55,750 nt of DNA from NCBI GenBank assembly GCA_019308995.1, contig JAFDHD010000002.1:66946-122695 (forward strand), given 5' to 3'. The notes beneath the pieces are model-generated. The model was not told the DNA's origin and did not search any database. It saw only the letters and a program-made list of their open reading frames with translations. Each line of letters opens with the position of its first letter. Position 1 is the first letter of the stretch. Below, one piece after another: positions 15,608 to 23,323 of this stretch. A program made the position numbers and the translations under genes. The stretch comes from Deltaproteobacteria bacterium. Lineage in GTDB: Bacteria; Desulfobacterota; Desulfarculia; Adiutricales; JAFDHD01.

Positions 15608-17317
15608 TCATCCCTCCTCGACCTCTTCCCTGAGTTCGCGCCGCGAGACCTTGCCTACGTCCGTCTTCGGAAGCTCACCCCTGAACTCGATTATCTTGGG
15701 AATCTTGTAATGAGCCAGGTTATCTTTACAAAAATCAACAATCTCCTCTTCAGAGATCTTGCCTCGGGCCTCACTCTGGAGAACGACATATGCTTTGATA
15801 ATCTGCCCCACCTTGGGATCAGACACGCCCACCACACCGGCGGCTTTTATTTGCGGATGCATGTACAGCACCTCTTCCACGTGACGGGCGAAGACTGAAT
15901 AACCTTTGTACTTGATCAGGTCTCGCTTGCGGTCAAAGAAATGGAAATACCCCTCCTCGTCCATGCTGACCAGGTCCCCGGTGCGTAGCCATTTTTCGCC
16001 GTCAATCTCGATGATCGCCTCTTCAGTCTCCTGGGTTCTTTTCCAGTAGCCCTCCATCATATTTGGACCGTTGAGGATCATCTCACCGACCTCGCCCACC
16101 GGAACGCAATCCGTTCCATCCACTTCGACGATGGCGGCATTCACGCCCGGGATGGGCACCCCGAATGAACCGGTCTTGGGGCGGTCATAGGGGCTGCCAT
16201 GGCTGACGGCCGTGGTTTCGGTCATGCCGTAACCTTCCAGGATTTTGGTCCCTGTCCGCCTCTCCCAATCCTGAGTCGTGGATTCATGCAAGGTATCGGC
16301 CCCGCAAACGATCATCTTGAACCGCTTCCAGTTTACACGGCTGGTTTTGTCATATTCCTTGAGGGCCTCATAGAGGGTCGGGACCCCATAGAAGGCTGAG
16401 GCCTGGTGCCGCTCCACGGCCGAAAGGATCTCATCCAGGTCCGGGGTGGTGAATAACACGATGGTGTGACCCTGGGTCAGACCGGCGAGCATGAGCACCA
16501 CCTGGCCGTAGATATGAAAGAAAGGCAGGAAGGCAATGACCGTCTCCTTGCCTTCCTCAAAAAACGGCCAGAAGGAGACCGTCTGAGCCCGCAAGGACAC
16601 CATATTATAATGCGTCAGGATTGCGGCCTTCGGAAGCCCGGTGGTACCGCCTGTGTATGGCAGGGCGGCGATGTCAGTTTTAGGATCAATCGTGACTGAC
16701 GGAGGCTCGGGCGGATACTTCTTGACCAAATCCTGAAATTGGTGCAATCCAGCCTGTTTAATCATTTCAGGGCTCGGAACCTCCATCTCCCGGTAGACCC
16801 GGCTCGTAATATTCTTTCCAAACATTTTTTTCATGGAAGGGAGGTAATCCGCGATGTGACTCAGGATAACCGTTTCAAGCTCAACGCCGGATTTGTCAAC
16901 ATTATCGTAAAGGATATCCTCGCAAATTATTGATTTAGCCTCGCTGTCTTCCAGCTGATGTTTGACTTCCTGGCTAGTGTAAACCGGGCTGATAGGCGTG
17001 ACCTTGGCGCCTAGTTTAAGCACGGCGAAGTATGCAATCACGTACTGGGGACAGTTCAGAAGATAGAGAGCCACTGTATCCCCCTTGCCTACCCCCAGGT
17101 CGGCCAAGGCGGTAGCGAACCGGTCAATCAACTCTCGGAGCTGCTTGTAGCTGATTTTTTTGCCATAAAAGACCAGGGCCGTTTTGTTACCATACTTTTC
17201 CGACATCTGCTCAAACATGTCGGGCACGGATATTTCAGGAGTCTCGATCTTTTCCGAAACACCCTCCGGATAAAATTTCAGCCAGGGTTTGGATATGTAT
17301 GCTTCCTTTGCTTCCAT
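15608..17317 (-). CDS. acyl-CoA ligase (AMP-forming) inside the Liv operon
   Basis: A 569-residue acyl-adenylate-forming enzyme. The nucleotide loop is YTGGTTGLPKAAILTHYN (about 215-232), the A5 motif is EGYGMTETTAV, the hinge region is WLRTGDLVSMDEEGYFHFFDRKRD, and the A10 lysine lies in LPKTDVGKVSRREL. It converts a carboxylic acid, ATP and CoA to acyl-CoA, AMP and PPi. Annotation as long-chain fatty acid CoA ligase is likely, but the substrate pocket cannot be judged. Its position between livM and livG suggests that it activates the acid imported by this transporter and traps it as the CoA ester. Confidence 0.9.
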   Translation of the reverse strand: MEAKEAYISKPWLKFYPEGVSEKIETPEISVPDMFEQMSEKYGNKTALVFYGKKISYKQLRELIDRFATALADLGVGKGDTVALYLLNCPQYVIAYFAVLKLGAKVTPISPVYTSQEVKHQLEDSEAKSIICEDILYDNVDKSGVELETVILSHIADYLPSMKKMFGKNITSRVYREMEVPSPEMIKQAGLHQFQDLVKKYPPEPPSVTIDPKTDIAALPYTGGTTGLPKAAILTHYNMVSLRAQTVSFWPFFEEGKETVIAFLPFFHIYGQVVLMLAGLTQGHTIVLFTTPDLDEILSAVERHQASAFYGVPTLYEALKEYDKTSRVNWKRFKMIVCGADTLHESTTQDWERRTGTKILEGYGMTETTAVSHGSPYDRPKTGSFGVPIPGVNAAIVEVDGTDCVPVGEVGEMILNGPNMMEGYWKRTQETEEAIIEIDGEKWLRTGDLVSMDEEGYFHFFDRKRDLIKYKGYSVFARHVEEVLYMHPQIKAAGVVGVSDPKVGQIIKAYVVLQSEARGKISEEEIVDFCKDNLAHYKIPKIIEFRGELPKTDVGKVSRRELREEVEEG

Positions 17318-17362
17318 CTTACTTTTCCTCTTTATGCAAAATACGCGGAAAGTCGTTCTTGC

Positions 17363-18403
17363 TTAATCCAGAGGCGCGGCACAGATGCGGCACGTGTTTC
17401 GGGTGGCTATGTTTCTGATCTTGCAGCGCGGGCATTCTTTTTCCACCTTGTCGCGTATCCAAGGCAGAAGGCCCTGAGGCATATAAAGGAGAATCAACAG
17501 GATGACAACCGCAAACATCAACGTGCGAACCTCGGGCCAGAAGCGGAAAAACTCCAGCAAGGGAACGAGAAGAAAGACCGCGCCCACAGGCCCGTAGATC
17601 GTGACTATCCCGCCAAAGACCGCCCAGATGACAACCTGGAAAGACATGGAGACTTCCAGGGTCGAGGGGCCAGCGATCCTCATGAAATGCGCATAAAGCC
17701 CGCCGGATATCCCGGCGAAAAAACCGCTGAGGCAGAAGGCCAGCAGCTTGTATCGGGTCGTATTGATGCCTCCGGTCCTGACCGCAACCTCATCTTCCCT
17801 GATGGCATGAAAAATAATGCCTGTGTTCGAGTCGGTTATCTTCCACATGATCGTGCACAGGCCGAGCATGAGAATGGTTGTAACGTAGTAATCGATGACG
17901 CGGGATCTAGAGAGGCGGCTCAGACCGGAAAGGCCCATCTCGCCTCCGGTGACGTCCGGAATGGCAAAGACGATCCCAAGCAAGATAATCGGGAAGGCCA
18001 GGGTGGTCAGAGCCAGATAGGTGTGCTTGAGCCTCAGACTGGGGATGCCGACAATCAGGCCGGCCAGAACCGCGGCCAGCGCTCCGAGGGGAATACTGCC
18101 CCATGAAGGAATGTGGGCATGCAGATTCAAAAGAGCCGTGGTATAAGCCCCGACCCCAAAGAAAAGGGCATGCCCGAAATTCATCTGGCCGGTAAAACCG
18201 GAGAGGAGGTCCCAACTGGCGGCCAGAATGGCAAAGATGTTGGTGAGAATCAGGATGCGCAGCAGGTAGGGGTCCTGTGTAACAATCGGTAAAAGAAGCA
18301 AGCTCAGGAAAAAAATTAAAACCACGATGCGGCTGGGGAGAACGAGCACTTCCCCTTTAAAGATGGTAAAAAGTCTTCGTAAATAGAAACCAAGCAAACC
18401 CAT
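17363..18403 (-). CDS. livM: Liv-type ABC importer permease (LivM) with C-terminal zinc ribbon
   Basis: A 346-residue permease with about nine or ten membrane helices and the LivM landmarks SGFTGQMNFGHALFFGVGAY and the coupling region HAIREDEVAVRTGGINTTRYK. After the last helix, which ends near LLPWIRDKVEKE, there is a cytoplasmic tail with four cysteines: CPRCKIRNIATRNTCRICAAPLD-type spacing (CxxC, 11 residues, CxxC). That is a small zinc-ribbon or rubredoxin-like knuckle not normally found in LivM. It follows livH by two bases. The transporter core function is clear; the tail's purpose is unknown. Confidence 0.9.
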   Translation of the reverse strand: MGLLGFYLRRLFTIFKGEVLVLPSRIVVLIFFLSLLLLPIVTQDPYLLRILILTNIFAILAASWDLLSGFTGQMNFGHALFFGVGAYTTALLNLHAHIPSWGSIPLGALAAVLAGLIVGIPSLRLKHTYLALTTLAFPIILLGIVFAIPDVTGGEMGLSGLSRLSRSRVIDYYVTTILMLGLCTIMWKITDSNTGIIFHAIREDEVAVRTGGINTTRYKLLAFCLSGFFAGISGGLYAHFMRIAGPSTLEVSMSFQVVIWAVFGGIVTIYGPVGAVFLLVPLLEFFRFWPEVRTLMFAVVILLILLYMPQGLLPWIRDKVEKECPRCKIRNIATRNTCRICAAPLD

Positions 18404-18405
18404 GC

Positions 18406-19275
18406 CTATCTCTCTTCCTCAAAAGCAACGCCAAAGAGGCCTTCCGGCCTGATCAACAGCACCAGGATCATGATGGACAGAGCCACCGAACCCTTTAGGA
18501 AAGAACCCATGGGGATCAAAAAAACCACGAGGGCTTCAGAAAATCCCAGGATGTAGGCCCCAGCGAAGCTGCCCTTGATGCTGCCCAGTCCGCCCAGGAC
18601 CACCACGGCCATCATCATAATCAGAGGATGCATCCACATATGAGGATTCAGGATGGTGAGAGGCACGACCACGGCGCCGGTAAAGGCAGCCAGGGCCACG
18701 GAGATACCCATGGTCATCATGGCCACCCGAGCCACGTTCATGCCCATCAGATTGGCCACCTCCCTGTCGTCGGCCGTGGACCGGACAGCCAGACCCAGTC
18801 TAGTTTTCATTAATAGCATCCAGACTGCGGCCAGGATAATCAGGGCCCCAGCGATAGTCAGCAGCTGCTGGTAAGAGACCTTCACTCCCAGGACCAATAC
18901 ATATCCTTTGACCAGAGATGGCACACTCAGGAAGTCACCGCTAAAAATAAGGAGCATAACTTCCTGAAAGATCATGGCCAAAGCAATGGTGGCGATTAAG
19001 ACCGCGGCCTCATGCTCGCGAATCGGATCTATGAAGAACTTATAAGAGATCAGGCCGATGAGGGTGACCAGGACTACCGCGGCCAGCATCCCCCAGAGGG
19101 GATGGAGGCCGATTCTATGGGTTGCAAAGTAGATGCAGTAAGCGGCGATCATGTAAAAGGCGGTGTGGGCGATGTTCACAATGCGGGCTACACCGAAGAT
19201 TAAGGAGAAACCGATGGCGAGAAGGGCGTATACGCTGCCATTAATCAAGGTGCTAACGATGATGTCTAAGATCAT
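18406..19275 (-). CDS. livH: Liv-type ABC importer permease (LivH)
   Basis: A 289-residue inner membrane permease with about eight helices. N-terminal landmarks are LINGSVYALLAIGFSLIFGVARIVNIAH, split here as INGSVYALLAIGFSLIFG and VARIVNIAH. The coupling region is RSTADDREVANLMGMN, and GGLGSIKGSFAGAYILG lies near the C-terminus, all typical of LivH. It is the first permease gene, separated from the binding protein gene by an 86-base gap that contains a hairpin. It forms the translocation pore with LivM. Confidence 0.9.
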   Translation of the reverse strand: MILDIIVSTLINGSVYALLAIGFSLIFGVARIVNIAHTAFYMIAAYCIYFATHRIGLHPLWGMLAAVVLVTLIGLISYKFFIDPIREHEAAVLIATIALAMIFQEVMLLIFSGDFLSVPSLVKGYVLVLGVKVSYQQLLTIAGALIILAAVWMLLMKTRLGLAVRSTADDREVANLMGMNVARVAMMTMGISVALAAFTGAVVVPLTILNPHMWMHPLIMMMAVVVLGGLGSIKGSFAGAYILGFSEALVVFLIPMGSFLKGSVALSIMILVLLIRPEGLFGVAFEEER

Positions 19276-19314
19276 AGGCCCTCGTTTTGTTGTTTTTCGT
19301 TCAGGCGCCTTTAA

Positions 19315-19348
19315 AAGAACCCCGCCCCTTGATTTTAAAAGGGGCAGG
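19315..19348 (-). terminator. attenuating hairpin between livK and livH
   Basis: On the minus strand, just past the livK stop, CCCTGCCCCTT and AAGGGGCGGGG form a strong stem, followed by TTCTTTT. The T tract is imperfect, so it may stop only part of the transcripts or protect the livK mRNA 3' end. That arrangement would give more binding protein than permease, as is common for ABC importers. Confidence 0.7.
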
Positions 19349-19361
19349 GCCGTTTAATGAA

Positions 19362-20660
19362 TTATTTTTTATACTTCTCGACGATCCAGGGCGCGATCTT
19401 ATAGGGAACTACGCCCTTATAGGTCACGCCCTGCCAGCCGTTTGGCCAAACAGCCTTCAACTCACCATCCTGCCATTGGACACCGAGGCTGGTCAGGTAA
19501 CCAGGCCCCCAGGCAAGGTCATGCAGCTTCCGGCCTTTGGCGTCTTTGATATATTTAACCCGGCCCGAAGGCACCATTACCTCCATAGTTTCCATTACAG
19601 GAATCAGCTTATCCGCATCGAGCGTACCCGCCTTTTCTATGGCCTTTTTCAGGGTTATAGCTATGGCCGAGTAAGTGTCGGCAGTATAAGTGGGGACTTC
19701 TCCAAATAACTTAATGTACTTCTCGATAAATGGTTTGGTCAATTCGTTAACTTCAACTCCCCGGGCATAGGTATTCATGGTCATGGCATAATTACCCATC
19801 CCTTGAGTGGCCTTCCAAAAACCATCTTTCTGGGCCTCAACATTAATCCCGACCATAACGGCCGGTACCTTGAGCTCCCCGGCCTGTCTGGCGAATGTTA
19901 TGCCGACCGATGAGGAAAAAATGGTAAAGACGATATGAGCCCCTGAACGCTGGACAGCCGAAAGCTCGGCGGTCACGTCAGTCGCAGTTTGAGACGGCCG
20001 CCAGACGCCGACCAGTTCCATGCCCAGCTTAGGAATAGTCGTCTTGGCCACACCAATCATCGGTTCCACCCAGACCTGCTTTTCTCCAACAATAGCCACT
20101 TTCAGCTTGGGGATGTTCAGCTGTGTTTTAAGCTCCTTACCGACAAATCCCAGATGAGCGAAGCAGGTCTTGACCAGGAACATCGAATTAAAAGGAGTAC
20201 CACGGAAAAAGTATTTATACCTTTTATAATCCCGGGCCACCCGGATGCAAAGTGTGGGGTGGGCCGCTCCGCAACCAATAAAGATCTTTTTGTAGTCCAT
20301 GGCAATGTCCTGCATGGCCAGAACAGCCTCAGTCCGAAAACCACCAACCAGAAAATCAACCTTGTCATAAGTTATGGCACGCTCCATGGCGTTGGTGGCG
20401 TCCGTAATGCTTAAGAACTCATTAGAGTCAGCCTTAATGAGCTCAATTTTCATTTTTTTACTGCCTACCTGGATGCCACCCTGGGCATTGATTTCCTCAG
20501 CGGCCATGACGGCCCCATTCCAATGTCCTTTGCCCTGCATAAAATTCATCGGGCCGATCACACCGATCTTGATCGTCTTGGCCCCATAAGCAGGAACACC
20601 GATGGTCATAACCAGAAAGGCCGCCAATACGACACTCAGTAAAATCCTAGTTTTTTTCAT
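19362..20660 (-). CDS. livK: Liv-type periplasmic substrate-binding protein
   Basis: A 432-residue binding protein of the Peripla_BP_6 (type I) family. The signal peptide is about residues 1-26 (RILLSVVLAAFLVMTIGVP then AYGA). The mature start KTIKIGVIGPMNFMQGKGHWNGAVMAAEEINAQGG, given here as its parts KIGVIGPMNF and AVMAAEEINAQGG, is diagnostic. It is longer than the E. coli leucine-binding proteins (about 345 mature residues). The ligand is unknown; the operon's CoA ligase argues for a carboxylic acid rather than an amino acid. It has an AAGGAGC ribosome site and is the first gene of the operon. Confidence 0.88.
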   Translation of the reverse strand: MKKTRILLSVVLAAFLVMTIGVPAYGAKTIKIGVIGPMNFMQGKGHWNGAVMAAEEINAQGGIQVGSKKMKIELIKADSNEFLSITDATNAMERAITYDKVDFLVGGFRTEAVLAMQDIAMDYKKIFIGCGAAHPTLCIRVARDYKRYKYFFRGTPFNSMFLVKTCFAHLGFVGKELKTQLNIPKLKVAIVGEKQVWVEPMIGVAKTTIPKLGMELVGVWRPSQTATDVTAELSAVQRSGAHIVFTIFSSSVGITFARQAGELKVPAVMVGINVEAQKDGFWKATQGMGNYAMTMNTYARGVEVNELTKPFIEKYIKLFGEVPTYTADTYSAIAITLKKAIEKAGTLDADKLIPVMETMEVMVPSGRVKYIKDAKGRKLHDLAWGPGYLTSLGVQWQDGELKAVWPNGWQGVTYKGVVPYKIAPWIVEKYKK

Positions 20661-21214
20661 GGCTTTCTATGCTCCTTATAGGTTTGAGTTTATGGTGGTT
20701 AGTTGGAGATTCGTTTGTGGTTTAAAAACTGCTTCCTTTATCCCACACAGGGTGTATCCCCTGGAGCGACCTTATCTTTCCTGAAAACCTTTGCCTGTCC
20801 TTTTTGAGGATATTTTCCGTTACTTCTTTTTGTTTGAAAAAAAATTAAGGCAGCCGCTAAATTTTTACCTTACCTAACCTATGTCTAGTTAGAAACTCTA
20901 TCGCTCTCTCCCAAAATTCACAAAGAGGGTACCTAGAAACAAAAAACTTAATTAACACGAGTGCGCCAAAATACCTTAAAATAAAACGACTCAAATAATA
21001 CGTTAAGGGTTTTAGCCTGTCAAGAAAAAATCGGCGGTCCCGCCGGCACCATTATAACGTCTTATATTTTTTGGCATTTTCAAGGCAGTCTGTTAACTTA
21101 AGAGTTCAATTATTGATCAATATCAATAATACACCATGCGCTATTTATCCCCTCTGATCATAAACCTGTTACTGCCAATCACTGAAGGAGTACCCAGGCC
21201 GAAATATGGCACAA
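20661..21214. other. long AT-rich intergenic region upstream of livK
   Basis: About 550 bases without a supportable gene on either strand. It must hold the livK operon promoter; no clean -35/-10 pair was visible. The only distinct signal is the FNR-type palindrome listed separately at 21113-21126. Confidence 0.5.
21113..21126. promoter_or_regulatory. perfect FNR-type box
   Basis: TTGATCAATATCAA matches the FNR/CRP-family consensus TTGAT-N4-ATCAA at all ten specified positions. It sits in a longer inverted repeat (ATTATTGAT...ATCAATAAT, 21109-21130). It lies about 450 bases upstream of livK and downstream of the glycosyltransferase operon, so its target is uncertain. An AT-rich chance palindrome is possible. 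Confidence 0.5.
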
Positions 21215-21258
21215 AATAAAAAAATCCCCCTCTCTCCTCCTTTAAAAAAGGGGGATTT
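21211..21258 (-). terminator. terminator of the glycosyltransferase/dehydratase operon
   Basis: On the minus strand AAATCCCCC and GGGGGATTT (21222-21258) form a nine-bp stem, followed by TTTTTTTATTTT. It lies about 110 bases past the glycosyltransferase stop. Similar AAATCCCCC/GGGGGATTT hairpins are widespread intergenic repeats, so it may be a dispersed element used as a terminator. Confidence 0.8.
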
Positions 21259-21329
21259 CTAGAGACATTATAATTCGGACGGGACCATTTGGTGGCTGGT
21301 TATATTTGACTCTTACCTTGATATATTTT

Positions 21330-21352
21330 GTCAGGGAGCTTCGCAGCCTGAC
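21330..21352. repeat. palindromic repeat, copy 1
   Basis: GTCAGG and CCTGAC enclose an 11-base centre GAGCTTCGCAG. A second copy at 23102-23124 differs at 3 of 23 positions, and the shared sequence extends into CTA on the right. The two copies bracket the dehydratase/glycosyltransferase pair. Confidence 0.7.
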
Positions 21353-21368
21353 CTACTTCTTTTTTCCT

Positions 21369-22079
21369 TCAGCCTTTCAGTGGAGGCCGCTTCCCGAAGC
21401 GATACCGGAGCAGGGTCCAGATGGCGATCAGGCCGTCTCTGGGTTTGATTTTTTTGCCTTGCTCAAAGGAACGGGGATGATAGGAAATAGGTACTTCATG
21501 GATCTTAAAACCGGCGCGGAGGATTTTGGCGGTCACTTCAGGACAGAACTCAAACCCCACGGCCTTCAGGCCAAGATTTTGCAGGATCCGGGTCTCGGTA
21601 ACCTTGTAACAGGTCGGCTCGTCCGTGATAGACGAACCATAGAGCAGGTTGGTGATCGAGGAGAGCAGGCGTCCGCCCCAGTAGTAGCGGTGGTAGGATC
21701 GTACTTTTTTGGAACCCAGAACGCGCGAACCGTAAACGACCCGGGCCTGTCCTTCAAGGAGAGGGGCCAGCAGTTTGGGGTATTCCTCAGGGTCGTATTC
21801 CAGGTCCGCGTCCTGGATGATGGTAAAGCGGGCCCGGGCCCGGGACAAGCCCGTGCGGATGGCCGCCCCCTTGCCTTGGTTCTGCTCATGATAAAGGAAC
21901 CGCACGCCCGGATATTTCGGCTCAGCGGCTTTGAGGACCTCGGCGGTGCCGTCTGTGGAGCCGTCGTCAACCAGGATGACTTCCTTGTCCAGGTCCACCG
22001 CCAGAACGCGGTCGAGCACCGTCAGCACGGTCTCCCGCTCGTTGAATATCGGGATGATGACTGTCAGGGTCAGGTTCAT
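21369..22079 (-). CDS. family 2 glycosyltransferase (dolichyl-phosphate mannose synthase-like)
   Basis: A 236-residue GT2 enzyme with LTVIIPIFNERETVLTVLDR at the N-terminus, nucleotide-sugar motifs EVILVDDGSTDGTAEVL and IIQDADLEYDPEEYPKL, and YGSRVLG then EPTCYKV in the acceptor part. No membrane helix is evident, so it resembles soluble DPM1-type enzymes. These transfer a sugar, often mannose or glucose, from a nucleotide donor to a lipid phosphate. Its ATG overlaps the stop of the GDP-mannose dehydratase gene (ATGA). A GDP-linked sugar donor is a reasonable guess from that neighbour. Confidence 0.87.
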   Translation of the reverse strand: MNLTLTVIIPIFNERETVLTVLDRVLAVDLDKEVILVDDGSTDGTAEVLKAAEPKYPGVRFLYHEQNQGKGAAIRTGLSRARARFTIIQDADLEYDPEEYPKLLAPLLEGQARVVYGSRVLGSKKVRSYHRYYWGGRLLSSITNLLYGSSITDEPTCYKVTETRILQNLGLKAVGFEFCPEVTAKILRAGFKIHEVPISYHPRSFEQGKKIKPRDGLIAIWTLLRYRFGKRPPLKG

Positions 22080-23044
22080 CCAGCCCCTTGCACGGCTTTT
22101 AGATCGGTCTCAACCATCAGCGTGACCAGATCGGGAAAATTGAGCGCCGGTTTCCAGCCCAGCCGGGCACGGGCCTTGGCCGGGTTGCCCACCAGGGGTC
22201 TGGTTTCCCAGGGCCGGTACAGGGATCTGTCCACGGTGAGGTAGTCCCGGTAATTAAGGCCCACCACTTCAAAGGCGGCCTGGCAGAACTCCTCCACGGT
22301 ATGAGCCTGCCCGGAGGCGATGACGAAGTCGTCGGGCTCAGGCTGCTGGAGCATCAGCCAGAAGGCCTCCACGTAATCCCTGGCATACCCCCAGTCTCGA
22401 ACGGCTGATATGTCACCGATAATCAGTTGATCCTCCTGCCTCATCTTGATTCGGGCCGCGGCGCGAGTGATCTTTCGAGTGACAAAGGTTTCCGGCCGGC
22501 GGGGGGATTCATGGTTGTAAAGAAGCCCCAGGCTGACGAAGAGGCCGTGCCTTTGCCGGTAAGCCTTGAGCATGCGGTGCGCAAAGGCCTTGGCCCAGCC
22601 GTATGGGTTTCGAGGGGCAAAGGGGGTTTCCTCGGTCTGAGGGCTTTGTTCCGGGTTGCCAAAGACCTCGCTGGAAGACGGCTGAAAAAACCTGGCCCGA
22701 GGCACGATCTGACTCATGCATTCGAGGAGACGCAGGGGTCCCATGGCCGTGACTTCAGCCGTGAGAAGCGGCTTCTCCCAGGATAAAGTAATGCTGGACT
22801 GCGCGGCCAGGTTGTAAATCTCATGCGGCTGGCAGGCCTTAAGGGCCCGCCTCAGGGAAGCCATGTCGCTCAGGTCACCGGGATAAAGATCAATCTGATC
22901 CTTGAGGCTCGACAGGCAAGCGGGCGTCCCGGCCTCACCCGTCCAGACCAGTCCGCAGACATGGTAGCCGCGTTCAAGAAGAAACTCGGTCAGGTAGGAG
23001 CCGTCCTGGCCGGTGATGCCGGTGATAAAAGCTGTTCTGGTAAT
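22076..23044 (-). CDS. gmd: GDP-mannose 4,6-dehydratase, probable ATT start
   Basis: An extended SDR of about 322 residues. The cofactor-binding motif AFITGITGQDGSYLTEFLLE lies at the very N-terminus, followed by YNLAAQSSITLSWEKP, PSSSEVFGN (Ser/Glu), and the catalytic YGWAK. It converts GDP-mannose to GDP-4-keto-6-deoxymannose, towards fucose or rhamnose in surface polysaccharide. A start at ATG 22864 would delete the whole NAD(P) motif. Upstream in frame there is no ATG, GTG or TTG between a TAG stop and the motif. ATT at 23044 has AAAGGA nine bases upstream and gives the family's normal N-terminus. Either ATT is used or the start codon has mutated. Confidence 0.82.
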   Translation of the reverse strand: MTRTAFITGITGQDGSYLTEFLLERGYHVCGLVWTGEAGTPACLSSLKDQIDLYPGDLSDMASLRRALKACQPHEIYNLAAQSSITLSWEKPLLTAEVTAMGPLRLLECMSQIVPRARFFQPSSSEVFGNPEQSPQTEETPFAPRNPYGWAKAFAHRMLKAYRQRHGLFVSLGLLYNHESPRRPETFVTRKITRAAARIKMRQEDQLIIGDISAVRDWGYARDYVEAFWLMLQQPEPDDFVIASGQAHTVEEFCQAAFEVVGLNYRDYLTVDRSLYRPWETRPLVGNPAKARARLGWKPALNFPDLVTLMVETDLKAVQGAG

Positions 23045-23101
23045 TTGAGCGGTTCCTTTCTAATAACGATTTTCAGCCTTGTAGTATTAACCGTGTTTTA
23101 T

Positions 23102-23124
23102 GTCAGGGAGATTCGTACCCTGAC
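23102..23124. repeat. palindromic repeat, copy 2
   Basis: GTCAGGG and CCCTGAC form a perfect 7-bp inverted repeat around a nine-base centre AGATTCGTA. It is the second copy of the element at 21330-21352 in the same orientation, located just upstream of gmd. Confidence 0.7.
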
Positions 23125-23258
23125 CTAGAACTCTTTTCAAGGATCGAGACATTGGGGAGATATTTATATCTTGCTTTGGGCCAGGGGTCAACCTTTAGGG
23201 GAAACGGCATGATTATTCAGGAGATCGTGAAGTCCTGAGTTTATGAGTCTCAAAAGTA

Positions 23259-23293
23259 TAAGGGGAGCCCCTTAGTTATAAGGGACTCCCCTG
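23259..23293 (-). terminator. terminator of the acyl-CoA dehydrogenase gene
   Basis: On the minus strand AGGGGAG and CTCCCCT, with inner CCCTTA/TAAGGG pairing, form a long stem about 30 bases past the stop, followed by TATACTTTT. Confidence 0.7.
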
Positions 23294-23323
23294 CTGTTTT
23301 AATAACCCGGCGGCCTGATCTTT

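Noticed and set aside
21306-22244. 312-codon plus-strand ORF opposite the glycosyltransferase
   Set aside because: Antisense to two motif-bearing genes; shadow composition.
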